A stretch of 11,419 nt of DNA from Acidobacteriota bacterium (GTDB lineage Bacteria > Acidobacteriota > UBA6911), in NCBI GenBank assembly GCA_017860075.1, contig JAFNAH010000011.1, positions 1-11,419 of the forward strand, written 5' to 3'. Positions 1 through 7,225 of this stretch are shown one piece after another. A model generated the notes under the pieces. That model saw nothing but the letters and a program-made list of their open reading frames with translations, had not been told where the DNA came from and did not search any database. How positions within the stretch are numbered: the stretch's first letter is position 1; each line of letters opens with the position of its first letter. The position numbers and the translations under genes are program-made.

Positions 1-368
1 TCGACCGACCTGAACTGCTCGTCGCGGAATATGTGGACGTTGGCCGGCCAGCTCTCCTCGCAGTACGGAGAGCCGCGCAGGCAGGGGTCGTGATTTCCCG
101 GGGCGATGAAGATCATTGCCGGCGAGCAGTCGGCGAATTGCTGCTTGAGAAATTCGACCGAATCCGGCGTGATGCGATCGTGCTCGAAGAGGTCCCCCGC
201 GATCAGGACGAAGTCGACCGCCTTGCCGCGGGCGTCATCGAGGATCCGGCGGAGAGTCGCGCGAATGGCTTCGCGTTTGCGGTCGCCGAGACGGGAGGGG
301 AAGCCGGCGCCGGCGAGGCTGGTGTCCAGGTGGACGTCGGAAGTGTGAATGAAACGAACAGGAGGCAT
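1..368 (-). CDS. SbcD/Mre11/YhaO-like metallophosphoesterase (DNA repair exonuclease), N-terminal part
   Basis: Only the first 122 codons are in the window; the gene continues past base 1. The visible part carries the calcineurin-like phosphoesterase motifs in order: HTSDVHLD (D11, H13), AGDLFEH (G58-D59) and APGNHD (G91 to D94). These residues bind the two catalytic metals in SbcD, Mre11 and Bacillus YhaO. Members of this family are Mn-dependent nucleases that process double-strand ends or hairpins, usually with an SMC-like ATPase (SbcC or YhaN). Such a partner, if present, would lie beyond the left edge. The ATG at 368-366 directly precedes the conserved first strand; ribosome-binding complementarity is weak. 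The gene lies 13 bases after the stop of the DEDDy exonuclease, so the two probably share one mRNA. The family is clear; the SbcD versus YhaO subtype is not decidable from this fragment. Confidence 0.9.
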   Translation of the reverse strand, partial: MPPVRFIHTSDVHLDTSLAGAGFPSRLGDRKREAIRATLRRILDDARGKAVDFVLIAGDLFEHDRITPDSVEFLKQQFADCSPAMIFIAPGNHDPCLRGSPYCEESWPANVHIFRDEQFRSV

Positions 369-381
369 GCAGGCTTCCGGA

Positions 382-972
382 TCACCAGGACACGTTGATA
401 CGGCGCGTCGCCCCGGTCTTTATATCGTCGAGGAGCACATAGCCTTTTTCTTTGCCGAACAGGTAGATATCCCGCGTGAGCTCGACGTCCATCCTGCAGT
501 AGTCCGCGACCTTCTGCCGCAGAGCAGGATCTCCCGAGCGCCACCACTCCACGCTCTGGATGCCTGAGCCGCTCTTGCCCCTGCCAAGGGTTGAGGCGGC
601 GAGCGAGTCCAGCTTAACCCGGAAGCCGAGCTTGTCCCTGAGATGCACCATGAGATCCCTGCTTCTTTCGCCGCGGAGATGCGAGACATCTCCATACGCG
701 CTCAGGACCTGGAAATCAAAGCGTTCCCCGTTGAACGTCACAATCGGGCTGAAGTTACGAGTCTCGTCAAGGAGCCCGGGCACGTCGGCCTCGTACCAGA
801 CGCGCATGCCGGCAGCCTCATCCCAGGTGACGACGAGAGCTACCTTGAGCTTGTCTACGGCATTCCACCCCCCGGGCACTTCCTCGCTCAGGTACTGGGT
901 CTCGACGTCCAGCACCATAAACCGGTTCTGGCCGGGCGTGAAATCAAACGACAGGTTTCGCATGTGTACCAT
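382..972 (-). CDS. DEDDy-type 3'-5' exonuclease, YprB/RNase_H_2-like
   Basis: A 196-residue RNase H-fold protein. The three exonuclease motifs are visible: LDVET with D22 and E24 (Exo I), TFNGERFD with N81 and D86 (Exo II), and YCRMD with Y158 and D162 (Exo III, the YxxxD form that defines DEDDy enzymes). The GSGIQS stretch before Exo III resembles the loop in YprB-like proteins, which are often found with helicases or annotated only as ribonuclease H-like. The predicted activity is metal-dependent 3'-5' digestion of DNA or RNA; the substrate is unknown. The ATG at 972 has no clear Shine-Dalgarno, and an in-frame ATG at 963 is equally possible. The preceding gap of 75 bases to the GH42 stop shows no obvious terminator. 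Transcription into the SbcD-like gene is likely. Confidence 0.88.
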   Translation of the reverse strand: MVHMRNLSFDFTPGQNRFMVLDVETQYLSEEVPGGWNAVDKLKVALVVTWDEAAGMRVWYEADVPGLLDETRNFSPIVTFNGERFDFQVLSAYGDVSHLRGERSRDLMVHLRDKLGFRVKLDSLAASTLGRGKSGSGIQSVEWWRSGDPALRQKVADYCRMDVELTRDIYLFGKEKGYVLLDDIKTGATRRINVSW

Positions 973-1047
973 CTGCCGGCGCGAATATGCAGGCGGCAGC
1001 CCGCAGAGCAGCGCCCGTGGAAGTTTACATCGCGGGGAGAAGGAGCG

Positions 1048-3117
1048 TCAGTCCTCTTTTACGATAATCAGGTCCCAGGGTGGAAGCGTGAGCGACTGGG
1101 CCTTCGCCACCGGTTTACCCGAGAGAATGTCGGTCCCGCCTGCATACGGGTAGTTGAAGGTCTGCGGGCTTCCGGAAAAGTTCATCCAGTAGCGCAGCGT
1201 CTTGCCCTGGGCATTGACCCCCTGCTGCGTACGGATCGGCGACGGCAGTTGCTGATCAGGCCCCTCAAGGCCCGCGGCGCGGAGAATATCCCGCACGATC
1301 TTCTCCTGGATCTGATCCGAAAGCATGGTCCCTTCGTACGTGACCGTGCCCTTTCCGAACTTGTTCCGCGTTATCGCGGGGTACTTGCCGAAAAAGGCGT
1401 GGTCGTACCAGGCCAGCCCTTCTGCCGTATCGGGTACCAGGAACTCAGCCCAGACCGAAGCCGTGTTCGCCTCCCCGGCTTGATAGGGGTCGCTCTTAAG
1501 CGGCAGCGGATGCTTCAGGTTCGAGAATTCCTGGTAGGAGAAGCCGCATGCCTTGCGCAGCGGCCCCGGCGCCCGCTCCCAGCGGACGGTCGAGTACTCG
1601 TTGCAGAAGCCGCTCTTGAAGGTAAGAAGCACGTGGCCGCCCCGCTCCGCGAAAGCCGCGATCCGCTCGAGCAGGGCGTCGCTTGCGACGTAGAGCGCAG
1701 GTACGATCAGGACGTCGTAGCCGTCGAAATCCGGGCTGGCCGGGAACACGAAATCGACGCCTGCATTGAGGCGATAGAGCGTTCGATACAGCTGATGCAG
1801 GACTGTCATGTAATCCACTTTGTCGTCGAAGGGCATGAAGCGGATGCCGTCGTACGATTCGGCACTGAACAGAAGCGCCACCTTGTTATTCTTCTTGAGG
1901 TTCACCAGCTGCGGGCCGATTCGCTTGAACTCCTGGGCGATCCTGGTGACCTCGCCGTAAGCACGGTTAGGCTCGAGGTCGTGCGAAAGGACTCCCTTCC
2001 AGTAGGTCTCCTGTCCGTAATGGAGAGAGTGCCAGTGCCAGTAAGCCACCATGTTGGCGCCGCGCGCGAGGTTGGCGTACGCGCTCAGGCGGAGCTGACC
2101 GTCGAACGGCGGCCGCTGTGTCTTGGAGTCCCAGCCGATGGTCTGGGCATTGGTCTCTGTCACGAGGTAGTTGGCCTGCTTGAGCGAGCGGCACATGTCG
2201 CCTGAAAGCGCGTTCGCCTCTCCGTTCAGGTCTTCCTGCGTGTCGAAGTACGGATTCACAGCTGCGATATCGAGGCGCTTCGCGATTTCATACTCGTCGA
2301 TGTTGGTGCGGACGCCGCCCACGAAGTTGTGGGTGATGAACTGATCGGGTCTCTTGTATTCCCCGACGATGCGCGCCTGCCACGCGAGGAAATCCGTGGT
2401 GATCTTTCGTTGGAACCGTTCCCATTCGATCTTGTAACCGGGATTAAGAATGCCGTCGCGTGGCGGCAGGTCGTACCAGTCGTTGATGAGCTGACCCCAA
2501 TACACGAATCCCCAGATCCTGTTCAGAGTCTGGGGCGTCTGGAACTTGTTCTTGAGGTACTCGACGAACGCGGTCTGAACGCTCTCCCCGGCGGTTTCGT
2601 AGGAACTGGTTTCGTTGTCGACCTGGAAGCCGATCACGGCGGGGTGGTCCTTGAAGTGGGAGACAACCTTCCGAATGATCCGTTCGGCATAAAACAGGTA
2701 GGCCGGGTTTGTGATATCCATGTTCTGCCTGATGCCGTAGTAACTCTTGACCCCGCCCAGGCGCGTTACGAGGATCTCAGGGTGCTTCTTGTAGAGCCAG
2801 GGTGGAATGGAATAGGTCGGCGTCCCGAGGATCACCTTGATTCCGCCCTGGTGGAGGCGGTCCAGGATGCGCTGCATCCAGTCGAAAGAGAATTCGCCGT
2901 CGCGCGGCTCCCAACTGCTCCACGTCGATTCCCCCAGGCGCACAACCGAGAGTCCGGCCTTCTGCATGAGCTGGACATCCTGCTCGAGCCGCTCGTAGGG
3001 CATGTATTCGTGGTAGTAGGAGGCCCCGTAAAGAATGGTGTCCATTTTCGGCGGTTGGGCCAGGGCAAGCGCGGGGAAGAGCATCAGTCCGATCAGCGGC
3101 AGGTGCCTGGGAGTCAT
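1048..3117 (-). CDS. Exported GH42 beta-galactosidase-like glycoside hydrolase
   Basis: A 689-residue protein with the GH42 architecture: an N-terminal TIM barrel (about 25-400), a middle glutamine-amidotransferase-like trimerisation domain (about 410-615) and a short C-terminal beta domain. The opening LYGASYYHEYMP and LGESTWSSWEP are typical. The acid/base is N168-E169 in GFQVDNET; the nucleophile is E321 in VTETNAQ. GH42 enzymes hydrolyse beta-1,4/1,3/1,6 galactosides, and some act on alpha-L-arabinosides. Residues 1-20 form a Sec signal peptide ending ALALA before Q21, which puts the enzyme in the periplasm or outside. The ATG at 3117 is chosen because AAGGAGG lies 6 bases upstream; the reading frame stays open to 3267, but that extension is arginine-rich and would bury the signal peptide. 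It follows the symporter and the small membrane protein by 64 bases and probably ends the sugar operon. Confidence 0.93.
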   Translation of the reverse strand: MTPRHLPLIGLMLFPALALAQPPKMDTILYGASYYHEYMPYERLEQDVQLMQKAGLSVVRLGESTWSSWEPRDGEFSFDWMQRILDRLHQGGIKVILGTPTYSIPPWLYKKHPEILVTRLGGVKSYYGIRQNMDITNPAYLFYAERIIRKVVSHFKDHPAVIGFQVDNETSSYETAGESVQTAFVEYLKNKFQTPQTLNRIWGFVYWGQLINDWYDLPPRDGILNPGYKIEWERFQRKITTDFLAWQARIVGEYKRPDQFITHNFVGGVRTNIDEYEIAKRLDIAAVNPYFDTQEDLNGEANALSGDMCRSLKQANYLVTETNAQTIGWDSKTQRPPFDGQLRLSAYANLARGANMVAYWHWHSLHYGQETYWKGVLSHDLEPNRAYGEVTRIAQEFKRIGPQLVNLKKNNKVALLFSAESYDGIRFMPFDDKVDYMTVLHQLYRTLYRLNAGVDFVFPASPDFDGYDVLIVPALYVASDALLERIAAFAERGGHVLLTFKSGFCNEYSTVRWERAPGPLRKACGFSYQEFSNLKHPLPLKSDPYQAGEANTASVWAEFLVPDTAEGLAWYDHAFFGKYPAITRNKFGKGTVTYEGTMLSDQIQEKIVRDILRAAGLEGPDQQLPSPIRTQQGVNAQGKTLRYWMNFSGSPQTFNYPYAGGTDILSGKPVAKAQSLTLPPWDLIIVKED

Positions 3118-3130
3118 GTGGATCCTCCTT
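3118..3130 (-). promoter_or_regulatory. Strong ribosome binding site of the GH42 gene
   Basis: AAGGAGG, a near-perfect anti-16S match, sits 6 bases before the ATG at 3117. It fixes the start at the signal peptide rather than at upstream in-frame codons. Confidence 0.85.
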
Positions 3131-3181
3131 AATGAGAGGCCCGGCCTGTCAGACCGGAGCCGTCGAAACCGAAGTGCTTGG

Positions 3182-3424
3182 TCAGCGGCGATCCGGCTTG
3201 ACCGACGGACCGTGCTTCGGGCGGAAGCGATGGATGTAGAGAGCGCCGAGAAGAGACAGTAATGCACCCCACCAGATCCCGGCGTGCAGCTTTGCCAGCA
3301 CCACGGGTTGTGCAGGCGGCGAGTACAGTTCGTAGATCCCGGCGCCGAAGATGAGGACCCCGTACGTCAGCAGCATCGCTCCAATGAAGAACCAGATCGA
3401 GATGAAATGGGTTCTGTCAGACAT
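3182..3424 (-). CDS. Small two-helix membrane protein in the symporter-GH42 operon
   Basis: An 80-residue protein I do not recognise as a named family. It has two hydrophobic segments (about 8-30 and 48-67) separated by a short loop with YSPPAQP, and a basic tail (HRFRPKHGPSVKPDRR). By the positive-inside rule both ends would be cytoplasmic. The ATG at 3424 lies only 5 bases after the symporter TGA, and GGTGA overlapping that stop can act as ribosome-binding site, so translation is probably coupled. The frame is open upstream to 3502, but that part overlaps the symporter. Position suggests an accessory subunit or assembly partner of the symporter. It does not resemble the DUF4212 small subunit known for another symporter subfamily, as far as I can judge by eye. 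Confidence 0.72.
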   Translation of the reverse strand: MSDRTHFISIWFFIGAMLLTYGVLIFGAGIYELYSPPAQPVVLAKLHAGIWWGALLSLLGALYIHRFRPKHGPSVKPDRR

Positions 3425-3429
3425 CGATT

Positions 3430-5157
3430 TCACCAGAAAATGATATTGAGGATGAAGAAGACCGTAGCGACAACCGCGGCCCAGAATATAGGCCTCTTCC
3501 AAAGCGGCAGGTGGCCTTCCGACGGCACCTCAGTGAGTCCGTAAACCAGGCCCGCGAGCTCCTTGTCCGGCTTTGGCCGGGTGAGCAGGCTGACGACAAC
3601 CGTGACGACGACGCAGACAACCCAGGACCAGAGGCCTCGATACATGTTTTCGGCCATGTCCTTGGCGTTGCTCGAAAGCGCGATGTAGGCGAGCGCTCCC
3701 TTGTCCACCTTGACCCAGGCCCACATGCCGATCGAAGAGACGGTACCGGCGAGCAGCCCCCAGAACCCGCCCGCCGGTGTGATTCTCCTGAACAACATAC
3801 CGAGGAGGACGGTACCGAAGAGAGGGGCGATGAAGAAACTGAACAACGCCTGCACGTAATCCATAATGCTCTTGAACTGCATCACCAGGTAGGCCGTGCC
3901 GATGCTGACGAGCACGCCAAGGATGGTGCACCACCGGCCGACCTTTACCAGGTGCTCATCGCGCGGCTGCCTACGCTTCAGCAGCGGGCGATAGATATCG
4001 TAGGTCCAGACGGTGGCGAACGCGCTCACGTTGCCTGCCATGCCCGACATGAAGCCGGCGATCAAGGCTGTAATGCCGAGGCCAAGCAACCCGGGGCCGC
4101 AGTAGCGCGCCAGCATCAGCGGGAGGACTTCGTTGTAGCTGTGCGCTCCGGTGGCCACCGCCTCGCCCTCGCCGACGAGCTTCATTGGAAGGACCGCCAG
4201 GGCGAGCAAGCCCGGGAGGATGACGATAAACGGGACCATCATCTTGAACGCCGACCCGATGATCGGGGCGAGCTTGGCGGAGCGCAGATCTCTTGCGGAA
4301 AGGACACGCTGAACCACCAGGAAATCGGTGGTCCAGTAGCCGAACGAAATTACCCAACCCAGCCCGAAGACGATGCCGGTCCAGTGAATACCCATCGGGT
4401 TGTCGGTGAACGAACCCATGGTCCGCCACAGGTGTGTGTAGTCCCCTCCGGGGAGATTCTTCTGGATGCGTGCGACCATACCGTCCCAGCCTCCTGTCTC
4501 TATGAGCCCGAGGATGGGGATGAGCAGGGCGCCCGCCCAGATCAGGATGAACTGCAGCACCTCGTTGAAGATGGCGGAGAGCAACCCTCCCAGAGCCACG
4601 TAGACCGCGACGGTGAGCGAAGAGACCCAGATGCTGAAATTGATGTCCCAGCCGAGGACGACCTTCAAAACCAGCGCCATCGAATACATGTTGATGCCGC
4701 TCATCAGGACCGTCATGAAACCGAACGAGATCGCCGACAGCGCGCGCGCCGATTCGCCGTAGCGCAAATGCAGGTAACCCGGCACCGAGTGGGTCTTGCA
4801 GATGTAGTAGAACGGCATCATCACGACACCGAGAAACAGCATCGCCGGGATCGCCCCGATCCAGTACCAGTGAGTCGCCAGGATCCCGTACTGGTAGGCC
4901 GCGGCCGCCCAGCCCATCAGCTCGAGCGAGCCCAGGTTCGCGGCGAGAAAACTGAGGCCCGCGATCCAGGCCGTCATTTCGCGGCCGGCCATGAAAAAGT
5001 CTTCCGAGGTCTTTGCGTACCGCTTGAGGTAGAAGCCGATTCCAAGCACAAGGCCGAAATAGATGACGATGATGATGAGGTCGACCGGGCTCAAGGAGAG
5101 AAGCCGCGACGGTGTCGCCTGGAGGAGAACTGGATGCTGGAACAGAGAGTTGACCAT
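3430..5157 (-). CDS. Sodium/solute symporter (SSS/SGLT-like family)
   Basis: A 575-residue inner-membrane protein with about 14 hydrophobic segments. SSS landmarks include AGREMTAWIAG followed by SFLAANLGS (55-76), the GYWTTDFLVVQR segment (273-284, matching the YW..xxVQR region of SGLTs) and ALIAGFMSGMAGNVSAFATVWT (364-385), which carries the small and hydroxyl residues of the sodium-binding helix. Such proteins import sugars, amino acids or vitamins with sodium. The exported GH42 enzyme downstream points to a sugar, probably galactose, arabinose or an oligosaccharide, but substrate cannot be read from the sequence. The ATG at 5157 has a modest site (AGGA about 9 bases upstream). This is the first gene of the apparent operon and is preceded by a candidate promoter at 5271-5298. 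Confidence 0.93.
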   Translation of the reverse strand: MVNSLFQHPVLLQATPSRLLSLSPVDLIIIVIYFGLVLGIGFYLKRYAKTSEDFFMAGREMTAWIAGLSFLAANLGSLELMGWAAAAYQYGILATHWYWIGAIPAMLFLGVVMMPFYYICKTHSVPGYLHLRYGESARALSAISFGFMTVLMSGINMYSMALVLKVVLGWDINFSIWVSSLTVAVYVALGGLLSAIFNEVLQFILIWAGALLIPILGLIETGGWDGMVARIQKNLPGGDYTHLWRTMGSFTDNPMGIHWTGIVFGLGWVISFGYWTTDFLVVQRVLSARDLRSAKLAPIIGSAFKMMVPFIVILPGLLALAVLPMKLVGEGEAVATGAHSYNEVLPLMLARYCGPGLLGLGITALIAGFMSGMAGNVSAFATVWTYDIYRPLLKRRQPRDEHLVKVGRWCTILGVLVSIGTAYLVMQFKSIMDYVQALFSFFIAPLFGTVLLGMLFRRITPAGGFWGLLAGTVSSIGMWAWVKVDKGALAYIALSSNAKDMAENMYRGLWSWVVCVVVTVVVSLLTRPKPDKELAGLVYGLTEVPSEGHLPLWKRPIFWAAVVATVFFILNIIFW

Positions 5158-5270
5158 GCGCCGATCCTATTGAAAGCGGGTTCACCAACCGGCGTCCCAC
5201 GGAAAACAAAACCGATTGCGGCCCCTGTGGATGAAACGCACCCGGCACCTGCCGGACCTGTGACCGGGCT

Positions 5271-5298
5271 ATTTTACACGCCGGCTCGGGTAAGACAA
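5271..5298 (-). promoter_or_regulatory. Candidate sigma70-type promoter of the symporter-GH42 operon
   Basis: On the minus strand TTGTCT (5298-5293) and TAAAAT (5276-5271) are 16 bases apart, close to the TTGACA/TATAAT consensus. Transcription would begin near 5264, some 107 bases before the symporter ATG. An AT-rich -10 box is notable in this GC-rich DNA. Prediction from sequence only. Confidence 0.45.
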
Positions 5299-5398
5299 TC
5301 GCGCTGCGGAGCGGAACCGTGCGGGTGCGTCACCGATGCAGGCAGGGACACTTCTACCCTTCCCGTCAAGTGATTTCGGTTCGAACGGAAAACACACA

Positions 5399-5433
5399 GG
5401 CGCCTCCCCGGACGTGCCGCCCGGAAGGGTGCC
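5399..5433 (-). terminator. Possible terminator hairpin after the lipoprotein gene
   Basis: About 34 bases after the lipoprotein stop, CCTTCC pairs with GGGAGG (one G-U), and an outer GGC/GCC pair extends the stem across a small internal loop. A short run of four T follows 6 bases later (5392-5389). The T tract is weak and offset, so intrinsic termination is uncertain. Confidence 0.3.
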
Positions 5434-5466
5434 TTGCTGCTGCAACTATCAGCGCCGGAATTCAGA

Positions 5467-6036
5467 TCAGGAAATCTTCTTCCCGCCGAGCGCGCCCTCG
5501 AGCTCCTTCTGGGTCTCCCAGACCTGGCGCAGCGTCGTCTGTGCGAGGAACTTGGCGTCCTGGTATTCCCCGCCATCCAGCTTGGTCTTGACCTGGGACA
5601 GTTTCTGGTCGATCTCCTTGCAGCTGTCTTCAAACGTCTGCTTCTTGGCTGCCGGGAGCTTTCCTTTCTCCAGGGCGTCCCTGAGAGCTTTGCACCTCAG
5701 CTCTGCGGTCTTGTGAAGACCCTCGATCTCCCTGATCGCATCCTCACGCTTACCCGTGGCGATGTCCGCAGCTTTTCGGAAGCGGGTCTGGGCCTTGAGC
5801 AGCAGCGTGGTGGCCTCACCGTAGCTCTTGCCTTCGAGTTTCAACTGAGCCTGGTCCCAGGCTTGTTTTGCGGCACTCCAGTCCTCAGGAGCGAAAAACT
5901 CGGCGTGCTGCTCCTGCGCCTTCTTCATCGCTTCTTCGGCCCGCGCGATCTGGTCATCAGGCCTGGTGCTGCAGCCCGCGAACAGGAGCATGAGCGTAAG
6001 GGTCAGGAAGAGGGAAATAATGAAAGATCGTTTCAT
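5467..6036 (-). CDS. Outer-membrane-type lipoprotein with DUF4398-like helical repeats
   Basis: A 189-residue precursor. Residues 1-21 are a lipoprotein signal (MKRSFIISLF then a leucine-rich core) ending in the lipobox LFAGC, so C22 would be lipidated. S23 instead of aspartate at +2 argues for outer-membrane sorting. The mature part is almost entirely charged, alanine-rich helix with a motif of the type FAPEDWSAAKQAWDQA followed by GKSYGEATTLL, resembling DUF4398 proteins often found with OmpA-like proteins. No catalytic residues are visible; a structural or scaffold role in the envelope is inferred. The ATG at 6036 is preferred over 6072 because GGAGG lies 5 bases upstream and the signal peptide begins there. 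It appears monocistronic, with its own promoter and a structured leader. Confidence 0.82.
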   Translation of the reverse strand: MKRSFIISLFLTLTLMLLFAGCSTRPDDQIARAEEAMKKAQEQHAEFFAPEDWSAAKQAWDQAQLKLEGKSYGEATTLLLKAQTRFRKAADIATGKREDAIREIEGLHKTAELRCKALRDALEKGKLPAAKKQTFEDSCKEIDQKLSQVKTKLDGGEYQDAKFLAQTTLRQVWETQKELEGALGGKKIS

Positions 6037-6073
6037 ACTGGCCTCCGCGGATCCCGTCTGGGAGGGCGACATC

Positions 6074-6123
6074 GTAAGTACTTGTGCCCATTACCAACCG
6101 GGATGGCCCGAATAAATACTTAC
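6074..6123 (-). repeat. 7-bp inverted repeat enclosing a small hairpin in the lipoprotein leader
   Basis: GTAAGTA and TACTTAC are perfect inverted copies about 36 bases apart (6123-6117 and 6080-6074 on the minus strand). Between them CGGG-CCAT-CCCG can form a second stem. If transcription starts near 6140, this structure would occupy the start of the lipoprotein 5' UTR. I do not recognise a known riboswitch. Confidence 0.55.
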
Positions 6124-6146
6124 AAACACGAAACGAATTTCGCCAT

Positions 6147-6177
6147 CTTATACCACTGTCTGGCGTCGAACAGGCAA
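6147..6177 (-). promoter_or_regulatory. Candidate extended -10 promoter of the lipoprotein gene
   Basis: On the minus strand TATAAG (6152-6147) is preceded by TGG, giving the extended -10 form TGnTATAAG. TTGCCT (6177-6172) lies 19 bases upstream as a weak -35. Transcription would start near 6140, about 104 bases before the ATG at 6036. Confidence 0.4.
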
Positions 6178-6178
6178 G

Positions 6179-6199
6179 GAAAAAACACCTTGATAAGGC
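6179..6199 (-). terminator. Weak possible terminator after the DMT permease gene
   Basis: On the minus strand CCTT-ATC-AAGG is followed by TG and six T. The stem is short, so termination would be inefficient. Its place, about 85 bases past the permease stop and just before the lipoprotein promoter, is what one would expect. Confidence 0.3.
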
Positions 6200-6283
6200 A
6201 GGTCGAATTGACGGATTTCAATCGGCGCGGAAACGGGGGATCGGGCGTCCTTCGCCGAGGCCCTGCGGGGGATTTCCGGAATA

Positions 6284-7174
6284 TCATGTCGGTGTTCCGG
6301 GATTAAAAGATCGAGGGGCGCCACGCATTACGGATTCCAGGACGAGAGCGATGATAATGACGGCCCCCCCGGCTATGGTCCAACTGCCCGGTCTTTCGCC
6401 GTTTCCCAGCCAGACCCACAGCGGATTGAGCAGCGGCTCGACGAGGCCGAGCAGAATGGCCCGCAGCGCCGTAACGTGGCGCAGCCCACGGGAGAAGAAC
6501 ACGTAAGCGACGCCGATCTGAAACGAGCCAAGCAGCGCAAGTACGAGCCAATCCCGCGCTCCGATCGAAGGCAAGCCGGAGGCCATCCAGGGCGAGCACA
6601 TCAATGCGCACAGTGCGTTCCCGAACAAGACGGCGGTCAGGGACGAAGATCCCGCGCCACGCCGACCCTCGTGCCTCAGACCGAGCACCATACACGCCAT
6701 TGTGAGTCCACTCGCCACGGCGAGGGCCATGCCGAGCGTGCCGCGGGGTGTGAGTTCGTCGAGGAAAAAGAGAGTCAGGCCAACCAGGCATCCGGCCGCG
6801 ATGCCATAGTCCCTCGCTCCGGGCCGTTCGCGAAGCACGGGGTAGGAGAGCACCATCACCCACAATGGTGATGTGTACTGAAGCAGGATGGCGTTCGCTG
6901 CCGTAGTGAGACGGGTGGCCGAGACGAACAAGATCAGCGTGAGGGCATAGAACAGCGCGGTGAGCGATATCGCGGGATGCCTGAGCCTTGATATCCCCGC
7001 GTCCCGCCACCCTGCGGCAAGCATGAGGACCGGCAAAGCGAAGATGGACCGCCATCCAGCCGTCGTCAGCGGTGAGAGTGCCAGGCTCTTGATGCCAAGC
7101 CCTCCCGTGCTCCATAGAACCGCGGCGGCCAGGACGAACGCCGCGCCCCGCCAACTACCTCCAGTCCTGCTCAC
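6284..7174 (-). CDS. DMT-superfamily permease (EamA domains)
   Basis: A 296-residue membrane protein with ten hydrophobic helices in two EamA-type halves (about 10-135 and 148-286). The first half has the family's LWSTGGLGIK start and a TTAANAILLQYTSPLW segment; the second has FQIGVAYVFFSRGLRHVTA and LVEPLLNPLWVW, both typical of EamA transporters. These proteins export metabolites or amino acids, or carry other small molecules; the substrate is not predictable. The start is a GTG. GTG at 7174 is preferred because GGAGG sits 5 bases upstream; the GTG at 7180 would overlap that site. The protein ends in a short polar tail. A CCGGAA/TTCCGG inverted repeat straddles its stop codon, without a T run. 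It is the most upstream minus-strand gene and its promoter should lie in the divergent gap. Confidence 0.9.
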   Translation of the reverse strand: MSRTGGSWRGAAFVLAAAVLWSTGGLGIKSLALSPLTTAGWRSIFALPVLMLAAGWRDAGISRLRHPAISLTALFYALTLILFVSATRLTTAANAILLQYTSPLWVMVLSYPVLRERPGARDYGIAAGCLVGLTLFFLDELTPRGTLGMALAVASGLTMACMVLGLRHEGRRGAGSSSLTAVLFGNALCALMCSPWMASGLPSIGARDWLVLALLGSFQIGVAYVFFSRGLRHVTALRAILLGLVEPLLNPLWVWLGNGERPGSWTIAGGAVIIIALVLESVMRGAPRSFNPGTPT

Positions 7175-7225
7175 AACCACCTCCGTCCCCCCTGCGAATG
7201 ATCGGTCCGGCGGGCCAGTGAAGCT

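Larger units (their letters stand above)
5158..5466. other. 309-base intergenic region between lipoprotein and symporter genes
   Basis: No convincing gene is seen here. Reading the minus strand it holds a hairpin after the lipoprotein stop (5399-5433), a sigma70-like promoter (5271-5298), then a leader of roughly 107 bases. The leader begins with a short perfect hairpin, CCGGC-AGGT-GCCGG (5242-5255), which could be an operator or an mRNA structure. Confidence 0.6.

Noticed and set aside
643..2205. Plus-strand frame of 520 codons opposite the exonuclease and GH42 genes
   Set aside because: It crosses two well-supported minus-strand genes and has shadow-frame composition without recognisable motifs.
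3118..3267. N-terminal extension of 50 residues on the GH42 protein
   Set aside because: It would overlap the small membrane protein gene and bury a clear Sec signal; AAGGAGG supports the start at 3117.
3511..5373. Long plus-strand reading frame of 620 codons opposite the symporter gene
   Set aside because: It is antisense to an unmistakable membrane transporter, rich in Arg, Asp, Glu and His in a way typical of GC-rich shadow frames, and has no domain or ribosome-binding site.
6037..6072. N-terminal extension of the lipoprotein from an ATG at 6072, beginning MSPSQ like the extended sigma frame
   Set aside because: It would precede the signal peptide; GGAGG marks the start at 6036. The shared five residues look like chance.
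5434..6306. Plus-strand frame of 290 codons across the lipoprotein gene and its leader
   Set aside because: The opposite strand has a clear lipobox and a good ribosome-binding site; this frame has neither a domain nor a start signal.
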